Shown here piece by piece: positions 46,652-56,174 of a DNA stretch of 64,000 nucleotides. The stretch is from Modestobacter sp. VKM Ac-2977 (GTDB lineage Bacteria > Actinomycetota > Actinomycetes > Mycobacteriales > Geodermatophilaceae): positions 310,001 to 374,000 of the forward strand of contig NZ_JAPVBQ010000004.1 in assembly GCF_026968045.1 (NCBI RefSeq). Reading direction: 5' to 3'. The translations under genes were made by a program, and so were the position numbers. The notes beneath the pieces were generated by a model. The model made no database searches. It was not told the DNA's origin and worked only from the letters and a program-made list of their open reading frames with translations. Position 1 is the stretch's first letter. Every line of letters starts with the position of its first letter.

Positions 46652-48396
46652 GACGCACCCCCGACGACCCGCGCCGGCGCCGGCCGCAGCGGGAGCGGGG
46701 AGCTGGCCAGCCCGCCGCCGGCGGTCAGCGGCAGGGTGAGCCGGAACTGGGCGCCCTGCCCGGGCTGGCCCCACACCTGCAGCCAGCCACCGTGCAGCCG
46801 GGCGTCCTCCAGACTGATGGACAGACCGAGGCCGCTGCCGCCGACCGTGCGCATCCGCGAGGGGTCGGCGCGCCAGAAGCGGTCGAACACGTGCTGGGCG
46901 GCGACCGGGTCCAGGCCGACGCCGTGGTCGCGGACCGTGATCGCGGTCGCCGACCGGTTCGCCGCCAGGGCGATCTCGACGGGCTGTCCCTGCCCGTGCT
47001 CGATCGCGTTGCCGATCAGGTTGCGCAGCACCCGCTCCACCCGTCGACCGTCCACCTCCGCGATCACCGGCGACGTCGGGACGTCGACCTGCAGCGCGCA
47101 GCCGTGCCGCTCGGCGAGCGCGGTCATGCCGGCGGCCACCCGCTCGACCAACGGGCCGAGGTCCTGCGCCTCCGCCTCGAGCGTCGCCGCACCGGCGTCG
47201 TAGCGGCTGATCTCCAGCAGGTCGGTCAGCAGGCCCTCGAACCGGTCGAGCTCGGCGCGCAGCAGCTCGGCGGAGCGGGCGACGGCCGGGTCGAAGTCCG
47301 CGCGTGCCTCGTGCAGCACGTCCGCCGCCATCTGCACCGTGGTCAGCGGCGTCCGGAGCTCGTGCGAGACGTCGGAGGTGAACCGCTGCTGCAGCTGCGA
47401 GAGCCCCTCCAGCTGGGTGATCTGCTTCTGCAGGCTCTCGGCCATCGCGTTGAAGCTGGTGGCCAGCCGCGCGAGGTCGTCCTCGCCGCGCACGGCCAGG
47501 CGCTCTTCCAGGTGCCCGGCCGCCAGCCGCTGCGCCCCTCCGGCGGCGCTGCGCACCGGGCCGACGACCAGCCGCGTCACCAGGACGCCGATGCCCACGA
47601 CGAAGAGCACGAGCGCGGTCCCGCTGATCACCACGGTGCTGCGGATCAGCCCCAGGCTCTCCTGCTCCTGGTCCAGCGGGAAGGCGAAGTAGACCTCCAC
47701 CCGATCGCCGCTGCGGGCATCGGTGGGCACGGGCGCCCCGACGACCAGGGTGGGCACGGGCTCCCCCTGCCCGCCGGGGACCGGTGCGTACTGGTACGCC
47801 GGGGACCCGTCGGCCACCTCGGCGCGCAGGTCCGGAGGGAGGGCCGGGTAGATGTCGAGCCGGCTCCACGCCGGGCGTTCCTGGTCGCCCGAGCCGTAGA
47901 CCATCACGACGTCGAAGTCACCGGCTGCGCCCCCTCGGGACGTCAGCCCCTCGACGGTGCGGGCCAGCGTGGACCGGACGCTCGCCGAGTCGCCGGTGGC
48001 GATGCCGCTGACCTCGGTCTGGGCGTACGCCACCCCGTTCAGCACCTGGTCGATGGCGGCGTCGCGCTTGACCCGGAGCAACTGGTCGCTGATCTGGCTG
48101 AACAGCACCAGGCTCACGATCACCACGACGGTGCTCGCGACCAGCATGGTGATCGCACCGATCCGCAGCTGCAGCGAGGACCGCCAGGCGTGCACCGCGC
48201 GGCGCAGGGCGCGCCCCCCGACCACCAGTGCGCGCCGCCGTGCCCGGCGCACCCGGCGGCGCACCCGTCCGGACGGCGGCCGACGGTCGGGCCGGGGCCC
48301 GGGCGGGCTGACGGCGGCGGTGCCCGGTGCAGGCACGCCGGCCCGGTCGACGGCCGGCTCCCCGGTGGCGGTGCTCACGACCGGCGAGGTGCTCAC
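46648..48396 (-). CDS. mtrB: Sensor histidine kinase MtrB
   Basis: 582 residues. Two membrane helices (about 80-105 and 275-300) frame an extracytoplasmic sensor domain. A HAMP linker, the H-box DVSHELRTPLTTVQMAA with the phospho-accepting histidine near 370, and the ATPase boxes NLIGNAIEHGQG, VRDHGVGLDP and GGSGLGLSIS follow. Controls cell wall homeostasis and division with MtrA. Start at 48396 (GTG); an N-terminal basic region of ~70 residues precedes the first helix. Confidence 0.95.
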   Translation of the reverse strand: MSTSPVVSTATGEPAVDRAGVPAPGTAAVSPPGPRPDRRPPSGRVRRRVRRARRRALVVGGRALRRAVHAWRSSLQLRIGAITMLVASTVVVIVSLVLFSQISDQLLRVKRDAAIDQVLNGVAYAQTEVSGIATGDSASVRSTLARTVEGLTSRGGAAGDFDVVMVYGSGDQERPAWSRLDIYPALPPDLRAEVADGSPAYQYAPVPGGQGEPVPTLVVGAPVPTDARSGDRVEVYFAFPLDQEQESLGLIRSTVVISGTALVLFVVGIGVLVTRLVVGPVRSAAGGAQRLAAGHLEERLAVRGEDDLARLATSFNAMAESLQKQITQLEGLSQLQQRFTSDVSHELRTPLTTVQMAADVLHEARADFDPAVARSAELLRAELDRFEGLLTDLLEISRYDAGAATLEAEAQDLGPLVERVAAGMTALAERHGCALQVDVPTSPVIAEVDGRRVERVLRNLIGNAIEHGQGQPVEIALAANRSATAITVRDHGVGLDPVAAQHVFDRFWRADPSRMRTVGGSGLGLSISLEDARLHGGWLQVWGQPGQGAQFRLTLPLTAGGGLASSPLPLRPAPARVVGGAS

Positions 48397-48415
48397 GACC
48401 GGCGGGGTGCCCTGG

Positions 48416-49123
48416 TCACGGCGGGCCGGCCTTGTAGCCCACGCCGCGGACGGTGAGGACCACCTCGGGCTTCTCCGGGTCGCGCTCCACCTTCGCGCGC
48501 AGCCGCTGGACGTGCACGTTCACCAGCCGCGTGTCGGCCGCGTGCCGGTAGCCCCAGACCTGCTCCAGCAACAGCTCGCGGGTGAAGACCTGCCGCGGCT
48601 TGCGGGCGAGGGCCACCAGCAGGTCGAACTCCAGCGGGGTCAGCGCGATCGGCTCGTCGTCCCGGATGACCTGGTGGGCCGGGACGTCGATCTGGACGTC
48701 GCCGATCGCCAGGGTCTCCGCCTGCCCGTTCTCCCCGCGGCGCAGCTGGGCCCGTACCCGGGCGACCAGCTCGACAGGCTTGAACGGCTTGGTCACGTAG
48801 TCGTCGGCGCCGGCCTCCAGCCCCTGGACGACGTCGATGGTGTCGCCCTTGGCGGTCAGCATCACGATCGGCACGGTGGACTGGGTGCGGATGTCCGCGC
48901 AGATCTGCAGACCGTTGCGGCCGGGCAGCATCAGGTCCAGCAGCACCAGGTCCGGGCGGACCTGCTGGAAGGTGGCCACGGCTCGTGCACCGTCGGAGAC
49001 GAACGCCGGGTCGTAGCCCTCCCGGCGCAGCACGATGCCCAGCATCTCGGCGAGGGCGGCGTCGTCGTCGACGACGAGGACGCGGCCGCGGCTGGTCCCG
49101 GCAGTGGGAGCTGAAGGTGGCAC
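48416..49123 (-). CDS. mtrA: Response regulator MtrA (OmpR/PhoB type)
   Basis: 235 residues. Receiver domain VLVVDDDAALAEMLGIVLRR with the phosphoacceptor in LVLLDLMLPGRNG; then the winged-helix output domain ending VNVHVQRLRAKVERDP and VLTVRGVGYKAG. GTG at 49123 fits the family length (about 228 residues in mycobacteria). Nineteen bases separate it from mtrB. A long palindrome lies in its upstream region. Confidence 0.95.
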   Translation of the reverse strand: MPPSAPTAGTSRGRVLVVDDDAALAEMLGIVLRREGYDPAFVSDGARAVATFQQVRPDLVLLDLMLPGRNGLQICADIRTQSTVPIVMLTAKGDTIDVVQGLEAGADDYVTKPFKPVELVARVRAQLRRGENGQAETLAIGDVQIDVPAHQVIRDDEPIALTPLEFDLLVALARKPRQVFTRELLLEQVWGYRHAADTRLVNVHVQRLRAKVERDPEKPEVVLTVRGVGYKAGPP

Positions 49124-49158
49124 GAGCCCATTCTGCGCGACGGAGCCCCGGTAGCGCT

Positions 49159-49193
49159 CCGCCCCGCCCGGGGAACTTCCCCGGACGGGGCGG
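49159..49193. terminator. Long near-perfect palindrome upstream of mtrA
   Basis: 17-base arms around one centre base at 49176, one mismatch: CCGCCCCGCCCGGGGAA against its complement. Either the sahH terminator or part of the mtrA leader. Confidence 0.6.
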
Positions 49194-49228
49194 AACATGC
49201 TGCTCACAGCCGTGTCAGGTGACGTGCT

Positions 49229-49292
49229 GGAGCGGCCTGGCCGCAGGGACCCACGGCGCGCGGAGCGTGTCGCGGGGGGCGGCCAGGTCCTT
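49229..49292 (-). repeat. Post-stop palindromic element (copy E)
   Basis: On the minus strand, directly after the sahH stop: AAGGACCTGGCCGC at one end and GCGGCCAGGCCGCTCC at the other; nine-base arms at 49279-49287 and 49236-49244 pair perfectly. Confidence 0.7.
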
Positions 49293-49294
49293 CC

Positions 49295-50779
<1,485 letters not shown>

Positions 50780-50925
50780 GTCGCTCCAGTGTCCGGCCCT
50801 GCCCGGGACGGGCGGGCTCTGTCGGTCGCTGTGTGTCCCCGCTCGTGCGGGGCGAGCGAGCATGCCGAGGCTTCGGCGGGGCTCGTGCCGTAGCCCAGGG
50901 TACCGCCGCGAGCACGGGACCGTGC
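50780..50925 (-). promoter_or_regulatory. Structured sahH leader
   Basis: A TACCCT hexamer near 50897-50902 (minus strand) may be the -10, leaving a leader of about 110 bases with two hairpin-forming segments (GCCCCGCACGAGCGGGG and CCCGTCCCGGGCAGGG). No match to the SAH riboswitch core. Confidence 0.35.
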
Positions 50926-50989
50926 GGCAACGGCTCCACCGCAGGGTCCCGCCGCGAGCCTGCGAGTGGCGGGGGGCAGTGGAGCCCTT
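50926..50989 (-). repeat. Post-stop palindromic element (copy C)
   Basis: Minus strand, directly after the manA stop: AAGGGCTCCACTGC at one end and GCGGTGGAGCCGTTGCC at the other; the 11-base stem has one G-U pair. The inner part CCACTCGCAGGCTCGCGGCG matches copy B closely. Confidence 0.7.
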
Positions 50990-50991
50990 CT

Positions 50992-52167
50992 TCAGCGCAG
51001 CGCGGTGGTGGCGCGGTAGAGCACCGCGGGCCCGCGGGCGGTGACCGCCTGCCCGGCCGGCACGAACACCGACTCCCCCTGCCGCAACGTCAGGTCGCCG
51101 TCCGTGCCGGTGAGCACCGCGTCGCCCTCCGCGCACAGGACCACCTGCGGCCCGGCCGTGGTGAGCAGCCCCGGGTCGACGTCGACCTGCACCCGGGTCA
51201 GGTCGAAGTCGTCGACCGGCGTCGGGTAGCGCAGCCCGCCAGGACCCAGCACCGGGTGGATCACCGGCACCTTGCCGTCGGTGAAGTCCAGCACCTCGAT
51301 CAGCGCTGCGAGGTCGACGTGCTTGCTCGTGAGCCCGCCGCGCAGCACGTTGTCCGAGCTCGCCATGACCTCGACCCCGGCCCCGCAGAGGTAGGCGTGC
51401 AGGTTGCCGGCCGGCAGGAAGACCGCCTCCCCCGGAGCGATCCGGAGGTGGTTGCACATCAGCGAGATCACCACGCCGGGGTCACCGGGGTAGGTGCCGG
51501 CGAGGGTCGCGGCCCAGCGATAGGTGTTGATGAACTCGGGATCGTGTGCGGCGACGAAGGACGCCGCCCGGGCCGCCACGGCGCGGACCAGCGACTCGCG
51601 CCGGCGCTTGGAGAGGGCCAGCAGCTGGGGGATGGCGGCCCGCAGTCCACCGCGGGCCAGGGCCGCGATGGTCGGCATCAGCTCCGGCAGCTGGAGCTTG
51701 GCCAGACAGTGCAGCGACTCCTCCACCGGGCGGAACCCGCACAGCGCCTCGACCGGGGTGATCGCGAGCAGGATCTCCGGCTTGTGGAAGGGGTCCTTGA
51801 AGGTGCGCGTGGGGTCGTCGTGCGGGATGCCCGCCGCCTCTTCGGCGGCGAACCCCGTCTCGGCCTGCTGGGTGGTCGGGTGCGCCTGCAGCGACAGCGG
51901 CTTGTCCGCCGCGAGCACCTTCATCAGGAACGGCAGCCGGTCACCGAACCGCTCGCGGACCATCGGGCCCAGCAGTCCTGCGGGGTCGGCAGTGATCGCC
52001 TCGGTCAAGGTCCGGCCGTCGGAGAGCACGCTGGGTGCGTCGGGGTGCGCCCCCATCCACAGCTCGGCGTACGGCTGGTCAGCCGGCGAGGGGAGCCCGA
52101 GCAGCTGCGGGATGACGGTGCGACTGCCCCACGGGTAGTGCCGCACCGGACTGCTGAGCTGCCACAT
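50992..52167 (-). CDS. manA: Mannose-6-phosphate isomerase, class I
   Basis: 391 residues. Zinc-site motifs of type I phosphomannose isomerase: LSLQAHPT near residue 100, [10 protein letters not shown] near 130, and [33 protein letters not shown] near 250-285. Interconverts fructose-6-P and mannose-6-P, feeding GDP-mannose with ManB downstream. ATG at 52167 gives [11 protein letters not shown]; the upstream frame is unlikely. Confidence 0.95.
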   Translation of the reverse strand: MWQLSSPVRHYPWGSRTVIPQLLGLPSPADQPYAELWMGAHPDAPSVLSDGRTLTEAITADPAGLLGPMVRERFGDRLPFLMKVLAADKPLSLQAHPTTQQAETGFAAEEAAGIPHDDPTRTFKDPFHKPEILLAITPVEALCGFRPVEESLHCLAKLQLPELMPTIAALARGGLRAAIPQLLALSKRRRESLVRAVAARAASFVAAHDPEFINTYRWAATLAGTYPGDPGVVISLMCNHLRIAPGEAVFLPAGNLHAYLCGAGVEVMASSDNVLRGGLTSKHVDLAALIEVLDFTDGKVPVIHPVLGPGGLRYPTPVDDFDLTRVQVDVDPGLLTTAGPQVVLCAEGDAVLTGTDGDLTLRQGESVFVPAGQAVTARGPAVLYRATTALR

Positions 52168-52314
52168 CGACGCTGAGGTTACCGGCGCGGACGTCACGGG
52201 ACAGACGTCGGATCGGCCCGGCCCGTGCTGGAGCCGACGGGGACGGCACTCACTCGCGCGGGGCAGTCGGGTCGCCAGCCGGTCCATGGTCGATCGACCG
52301 ACGGATCCGGCCGG

Positions 52315-53457
52315 TCACGGGTGCAGCGCCCGCTCGTGGTCCAGGGCCAGCGCCAGGTACACGGCACTGAAGTCGGCGACGGCCAGCTGCCGGGCGAGCC
52401 GCGCCAGCCGGGGATGCCGTTCCGGCTCGGCGTGCTCGGCCAGCGCGCTGACCGGGACGTTGTGCGCTGCGGCCGTGCGGAGCACCTCGGCCATGGCCTC
52501 GCCGGCCGAGCGCGGGTCCCGCTCGCCGCCGTCGTGCTCGCCGGCGTCCGCGTCGCGGATGGTGATCAGCCGGAGCCGGCGGCCGGCGTCGTCGGCCCGG
52601 TCCCGGAAGAAGTCGTCCTGCCCCTCCGCGGGGGCCAGCGGCCCGCCGAGGACCGTGCGGGCAGCGACCCGCTGGTCGGGCAGCCGGAAACCGGTCACCG
52701 GGAGCCCGGCCAGCGTGGCCAGCTGGTCGGCGACGCGGCCGGCGGCGGCCCCGGCCAGCGGCCCCTCGGCGACGATCACCGGCAGCGCGTCCAGCAGCTC
52801 CAGCGCCAGCGTCTTCGCCGGGTTCACGAACGACTCACGCGCCGGGCCGCACTCCGCCGCTGCCTCGTCCAGCGCTGCGGCGACCAGTTCGGTGTCGGCG
52901 GCGTCCTGCGCGACCAACCCGAGCTCAGCGGCGAGCAGCAGCATGGGCGTGAGCAGGGACCAGAGCGCGGTGTGCTGCACCCGGGACGTCGGCAGCGGTA
53001 CGTACGGCGCCCGGGCGCTGGCGCACGCCGCGTGCAACGGGGCGTCCTCGGCGCCGATGCCGACCAGCACGACGCCGCGCCGCGCGGCCTCGTAGGCCGG
53101 GGTGACCGCGTACCGACCGGCACCGGTGCGGGTCGCCACCACCGCGATGTCCGAGGGGCCCATCCAGACCGGCAGGTCCGGGCCTGGGACGACGTCCACG
53201 GTCACCGGGCTGGCCGGGCCGAGCAACGCCCGCAGCACCGACGCCGCGACCGCTCCCTCGCGCCGGCCGACGATCACCAGCCCGCGCGGGCGCCCCCCCG
53301 AGGTCGCCCGCTGGAGCCCGGCCTCCTGGGTCAGCTGCGCGGTCTCTCGCACCTGCGCGCCGGCTCCGGCCACCGCCGGCAGCAGCCCCCGCGGGTCGCG
53401 GGCACGCAACAGGTCGAGGTCGTCGAGGACCTCCTCGGCGAGCTCGGGCGAGGTCAT
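52315..53457 (-). CDS. SIS-domain protein (TobH / bifunctional phosphosugar isomerase-like, Rv3256c)
   Basis: 380 residues. A sugar isomerase domain: RPRGLVIVGRREGAVAASVL with a P-loop-like turn, SDIAVVATRTGAGRYA, and a second half with PHP-like DRADDAGRRLRLITIRDAD. Similar to phosphoglucose/phosphomannose isomerases, but the usual catalytic Glu-His pair is not obvious. The operon position between ManA and Trm112/ManB suggests mannose metabolism. The ATG overlaps the Trm112 stop by four bases. Confidence 0.75.
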   Translation of the reverse strand: MTSPELAEEVLDDLDLLRARDPRGLLPAVAGAGAQVRETAQLTQEAGLQRATSGGRPRGLVIVGRREGAVAASVLRALLGPASPVTVDVVPGPDLPVWMGPSDIAVVATRTGAGRYAVTPAYEAARRGVVLVGIGAEDAPLHAACASARAPYVPLPTSRVQHTALWSLLTPMLLLAAELGLVAQDAADTELVAAALDEAAAECGPARESFVNPAKTLALELLDALPVIVAEGPLAGAAAGRVADQLATLAGLPVTGFRLPDQRVAARTVLGGPLAPAEGQDDFFRDRADDAGRRLRLITIRDADAGEHDGGERDPRSAGEAMAEVLRTAAAHNVPVSALAEHAEPERHPRLARLARQLAVADFSAVYLALALDHERALHP

Positions 53458-53669
53458 GTGCGGCGCTGCCGGGCCTCGTCGAGCAGCAGCACCGGGATGC
53501 CGTCACGCACCGGGAAGGCGCGGGAGCAGGTCGGGCAGACCAGCTCGCTCGCCTCGACGTCGACGGTCAGCGCCGTGTGGTGGGTGTCCGGGCAGGCCAG
53601 GATCTCCAGGAGATCCGGTTCGATGCCCAGCGTCTGGTCGGTGGCGCCTGCCGGCGTGTCGTTGCTCAT
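53454..53669 (-). CDS. Trm112-family zinc-ribbon protein
   Basis: 71 residues. LLEILACPDTHHTALTV near residue 21 and LVCPTCSRAFPVRDGIPVLL near residue 45 are the Trm112 signature, except that the first CPxC has lost its second cysteine (CPDTHH). A histidine may substitute. Trm112-like proteins stabilise methyltransferases or partner enzymes. Overlaps the genes on both sides (ATGA), so it is fully embedded in the mannose operon. Confidence 0.85.
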   Translation of the reverse strand: MSNDTPAGATDQTLGIEPDLLEILACPDTHHTALTVDVEASELVCPTCSRAFPVRDGIPVLLLDEARQRRT

Positions 53670-55045
53670 GCCCGCACCATCTCCAGTACCTCGTCGCGCA
53701 GTTCGGCCATCCGAGCCGCATCGGCCGCCTCGACGTTGAGGCGCAGCAGCGGTTCGGTGTTGCTGGCCCGCAGGTTGAACCACGAGCCGTCGGGCAGGGA
53801 GACGGTGAGCCCGTCGAGGTCGTCGATGGTGACGCCGTCCCGCTCACCGTAGGTCTCCCGGACCGCCGCCACCCGCCCGGCCTGGTCCTCGACGGTCGAG
53901 TTGACCTCACCGGAGGCCACGTAGCGCTCGTAGGCGGCGGTGAGCTCCGACAGCGGGCGGGACTGCTCGCCGAGCGCGGCCAGCACGTGCATCGCGGCCA
54001 GCATGCCGGTGTCGGCGCGCCAGAAGTCGCGGAAGTAGTAGTGCGCCGAGTGCTCGCCACCGAAGACGGCGTCGGTGCGGGCCATCTCCTCCTTGATGAA
54101 GGAGTGCCCGACCCGGGTGCGCACCGGCTCCCCGCCGTGCTCGCGCACGATCTCCGGCACCGCCCGGGAGGTGATCAGGTTGTGGATGATCGTCGTCCCG
54201 GCGCCCTTGGCGAGCTCGCGGACGGCGACCAGCCCGGTGATCGCCGACGGGCTCACCGGCTCGCCGCGCTCGTCGACGATGAAGCAGCGGTCGGCGTCCC
54301 CGTCGAACGCCAGGCCGATGTCGGCGCCGTGCTCCCGGACCCCCGCCTGCAGGTCGACCAGGTTCGCCGGGTCCAGCGGGTTCGCCTCGTGGTTGGGGAA
54401 CGAGCCGTCCAGCTCGAAGTACATCGGCACGATCTCCAGCGGGAGACCGGACAGCACCACGGGGACGGTGAAGCCGCCCATCCCGTTACCGGCGTCGACC
54501 ACGACCTTCAGCGGCCGGATGCCGGAGAGGTCGACCAGGCCGCGCAGGTGGGTGGCGTACTCGGCGACCAGGTCCCGGGTGCTCACCGAGCCCAGGCGCG
54601 TGACGTCCCGCTGGAAGACGGCCGTGCCGTCGACCAGCTGCTCGGCCCACTCCCGGATCTGCACCAGCCCGGAGTCCTGGCCGATCGGCGCCGCGCCGGC
54701 CCGGCACAGCTTGATGCCGTTGTACTGGGCGGGGTTGTGGCTGGCGGTGAACATCGCACCCGGCATCTCCAGGGAGCCGGCCGCGAAGTAGAGCAGGTCG
54801 GTCGAGCCCAGCCCGGCCTCGACGACGTCGACCCCGCGGGACAGGACCCCCTCCGCGAACGCCCGGGAGAGCGGCACCGAGGAGTCACGCATGTCGTGCG
54901 CGGTGACGACGGCGGTCGCTCCCGTCTCGGCGTGCACGAACTCGGCGAAGGCGGCCCCGATCGCGCGGGCCACGGTTTCGTCCCACTGCTCGGGGACCAG
55001 GCCCCGGACGTCGTAGGCCTTGATGATCGACGTCAGGTCTGCCAC
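53666..55045 (-). CDS. manB: Phosphomannomutase/phosphoglucomutase
   Basis: 459 residues. Phosphoserine loop TASHNPAQYNGIK near residue 96, metal loop FDGDADRCFI near 245, sugar loop GGEHSAHYYFRDF near 320 and C-terminal NLRASNTEPLLRLN phosphate-binding motif. Converts mannose-6-P to mannose-1-P for GDP-mannose and lipoglycan synthesis. Start at 55045 (ATG/GTG). First gene of an overlapping operon with Trm112, the SIS protein and perhaps ManA. Confidence 0.95.
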   Translation of the reverse strand: MADLTSIIKAYDVRGLVPEQWDETVARAIGAAFAEFVHAETGATAVVTAHDMRDSSVPLSRAFAEGVLSRGVDVVEAGLGSTDLLYFAAGSLEMPGAMFTASHNPAQYNGIKLCRAGAAPIGQDSGLVQIREWAEQLVDGTAVFQRDVTRLGSVSTRDLVAEYATHLRGLVDLSGIRPLKVVVDAGNGMGGFTVPVVLSGLPLEIVPMYFELDGSFPNHEANPLDPANLVDLQAGVREHGADIGLAFDGDADRCFIVDERGEPVSPSAITGLVAVRELAKGAGTTIIHNLITSRAVPEIVREHGGEPVRTRVGHSFIKEEMARTDAVFGGEHSAHYYFRDFWRADTGMLAAMHVLAALGEQSRPLSELTAAYERYVASGEVNSTVEDQAGRVAAVRETYGERDGVTIDDLDGLTVSLPDGSWFNLRASNTEPLLRLNVEAADAARMAELRDEVLEMVRA

Positions 55046-55094
55046 GCGGGTGATCCTATGAGGACCCCGTCCTCCGCACGCCGCACGAGCCCGC

Positions 55095-55139
55095 GGCCCC
55101 CGTCCAGGGGCCCGTCCTGAGCGGGCGGGAGGGGGTCTT
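55095..55139 (-). repeat. Post-stop palindromic element (copy D, divergent)
   Basis: Minus strand, directly after the DUF3499 stop: AAGACCCCCTCC at one end and GGACGGGGGCC at the other, an 8-bp stem with one bulge. The right outer end lacks GTTCC. Confidence 0.5.
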
Positions 55140-55492
55140 CAGGGGAGGTTGGGGAGGACGCGCAGGTGGCCGCGGCGGGTGCCGCTGCCGTCGTCGGCCG
55201 GGTCGCGCGGGGGCTCCGGGCGCGCGGCCTCGCGGACCGCGTCGGCCAGCGCGAGCAGGTCGTCGCCGGTCGGGCCGGCGTCATCGGCGTCGATCTCGTG
55301 GCGGACGACCTCCCAGCCCCGCGGCACCGTGAGCCGCTCGGCGTGGAACTCGCACAGGTCGTAGCTGTGCGGCTCCGAGTAGGTCGCCAACGGGCCCACG
55401 ACGGCCGTGGACTCCGCGTACACGTAGGTCAAGGTGGCTGCCGCCGGTTGCGCGCAGCCGCTGCGCGAACAGCGACGTGACTGCCTCACCAC
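55139..55492 (-). CDS. DUF3499 family protein
   Basis: 117 residues. RRCSRSGCAQPAAATLTYVYA at the start and YDLCEFHAERLTVPRGWEVV in the middle form a Cys/His-rich actinobacterial family (Rv3258c). Probably metal-binding; function unknown. The C-terminal third is disordered and charged. Upstream of manB with a 93-base gap containing element D. Confidence 0.85.
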   Translation of the reverse strand: MVRQSRRCSRSGCAQPAAATLTYVYAESTAVVGPLATYSEPHSYDLCEFHAERLTVPRGWEVVRHEIDADDAGPTGDDLLALADAVREAARPEPPRDPADDGSGTRRGHLRVLPNLP

Positions 55493-55660
55493 CGGTTCCT
55501 CACGCCGGGCACACTATCCGCAGCCGGCGCCGTCTGGGGAGGAGGCGCACCGGATCGCGCACGTCCACCCCCTCCCCCCCACCCCGGCACTCCCGCCCCA
55601 GCCGTCACTCGCCCGGCGTCCCCGGCCGGTCGCCGCGGACGCTGCAGCTCGGTGAGGCCG

Positions 55661-55666
55661 TAGGCT
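55661..55666 (+). promoter_or_regulatory. -10 hexamer of a probable leaderless promoter
   Basis: TAGGCT nine bases before the ATG at 55676. Confidence 0.4.
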
Positions 55667-55675
55667 CCTGCCGCG

Positions 55676-56134
55676 ATGGACCGCCTCCCTGCCCGTGCCC
55701 GGCGCGACCGTCATGGCCGCGGCCTGCGCGGTCGTCTCGTGCCGCCGACGGTGCCGCTGTCCCGCAGCCGCGCCGAGCAGTTCGACGACCTGGTCCTCGA
55801 CGCGGTCGAGGACCTGGAGCGCCGCTGGGAGCGCGAGCTCGCCGGTGTCGAGTTCGCCGTCGAGGACGTCCCCTGGGTCGACCACACCAGCCCGGACGAC
55901 GTGGTGCTGGACGCCGACGTGCTGGAGGACGGCAGCGTCCCGCTGGCCCGGGTGCTGCCCGCGCACCGGGAGGGCGGGCAGGAGCACCCGGCCCGGATCG
56001 TGGTCTACCGCCGTCCGCTGGAGATCCGCGCCGCCGACCGCGACGACCTCGCCGACCTGGTGCGCGACGTCGTCGTGGACCAGGTGGCGGTGCTGCTGGG
56101 CCGGGACCCCGAGGAGATCGACCCCGCCGGTTGA
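55676..56134 (+). CDS. Metallopeptidase-family (zincin-like) protein with degenerate active site
   Basis: 152 residues of the small metallopeptidase family found beside whiB and fbiA (Rv3259). The fold landmarks FDDLVLDAVEDLERRWEREL and RIVVYRRPLEIRA are present. Where active relatives have HExxH, this protein reads VVVDQVAVLLGRDPEEID, so zinc ligands are missing and catalysis is unlikely. The basic N-terminal 20 residues may be unstructured. ATG at 55676. Confidence 0.75.
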   Translation: MDRLPARARRDRHGRGLRGRLVPPTVPLSRSRAEQFDDLVLDAVEDLERRWERELAGVEFAVEDVPWVDHTSPDDVVLDADVLEDGSVPLARVLPAHREGGQEHPARIVVYRRPLEIRAADRDDLADLVRDVVVDQVAVLLGRDPEEIDPAG

Positions 56135-56174
56135 CCGGGTCGCACCGGGCCCCTTTGCCATGCTGGGCGCCGAG

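Noticed and set aside
44912-47869. 985-residue fused MtrB-LpqB frame
   Set aside because: The upstream part is out of frame with mtrB; LpqB has its own ATG, signal peptide and lipobox.
50780-50925. SAH riboswitch upstream of sahH
   Set aside because: The conserved core is not present on the sahH strand.
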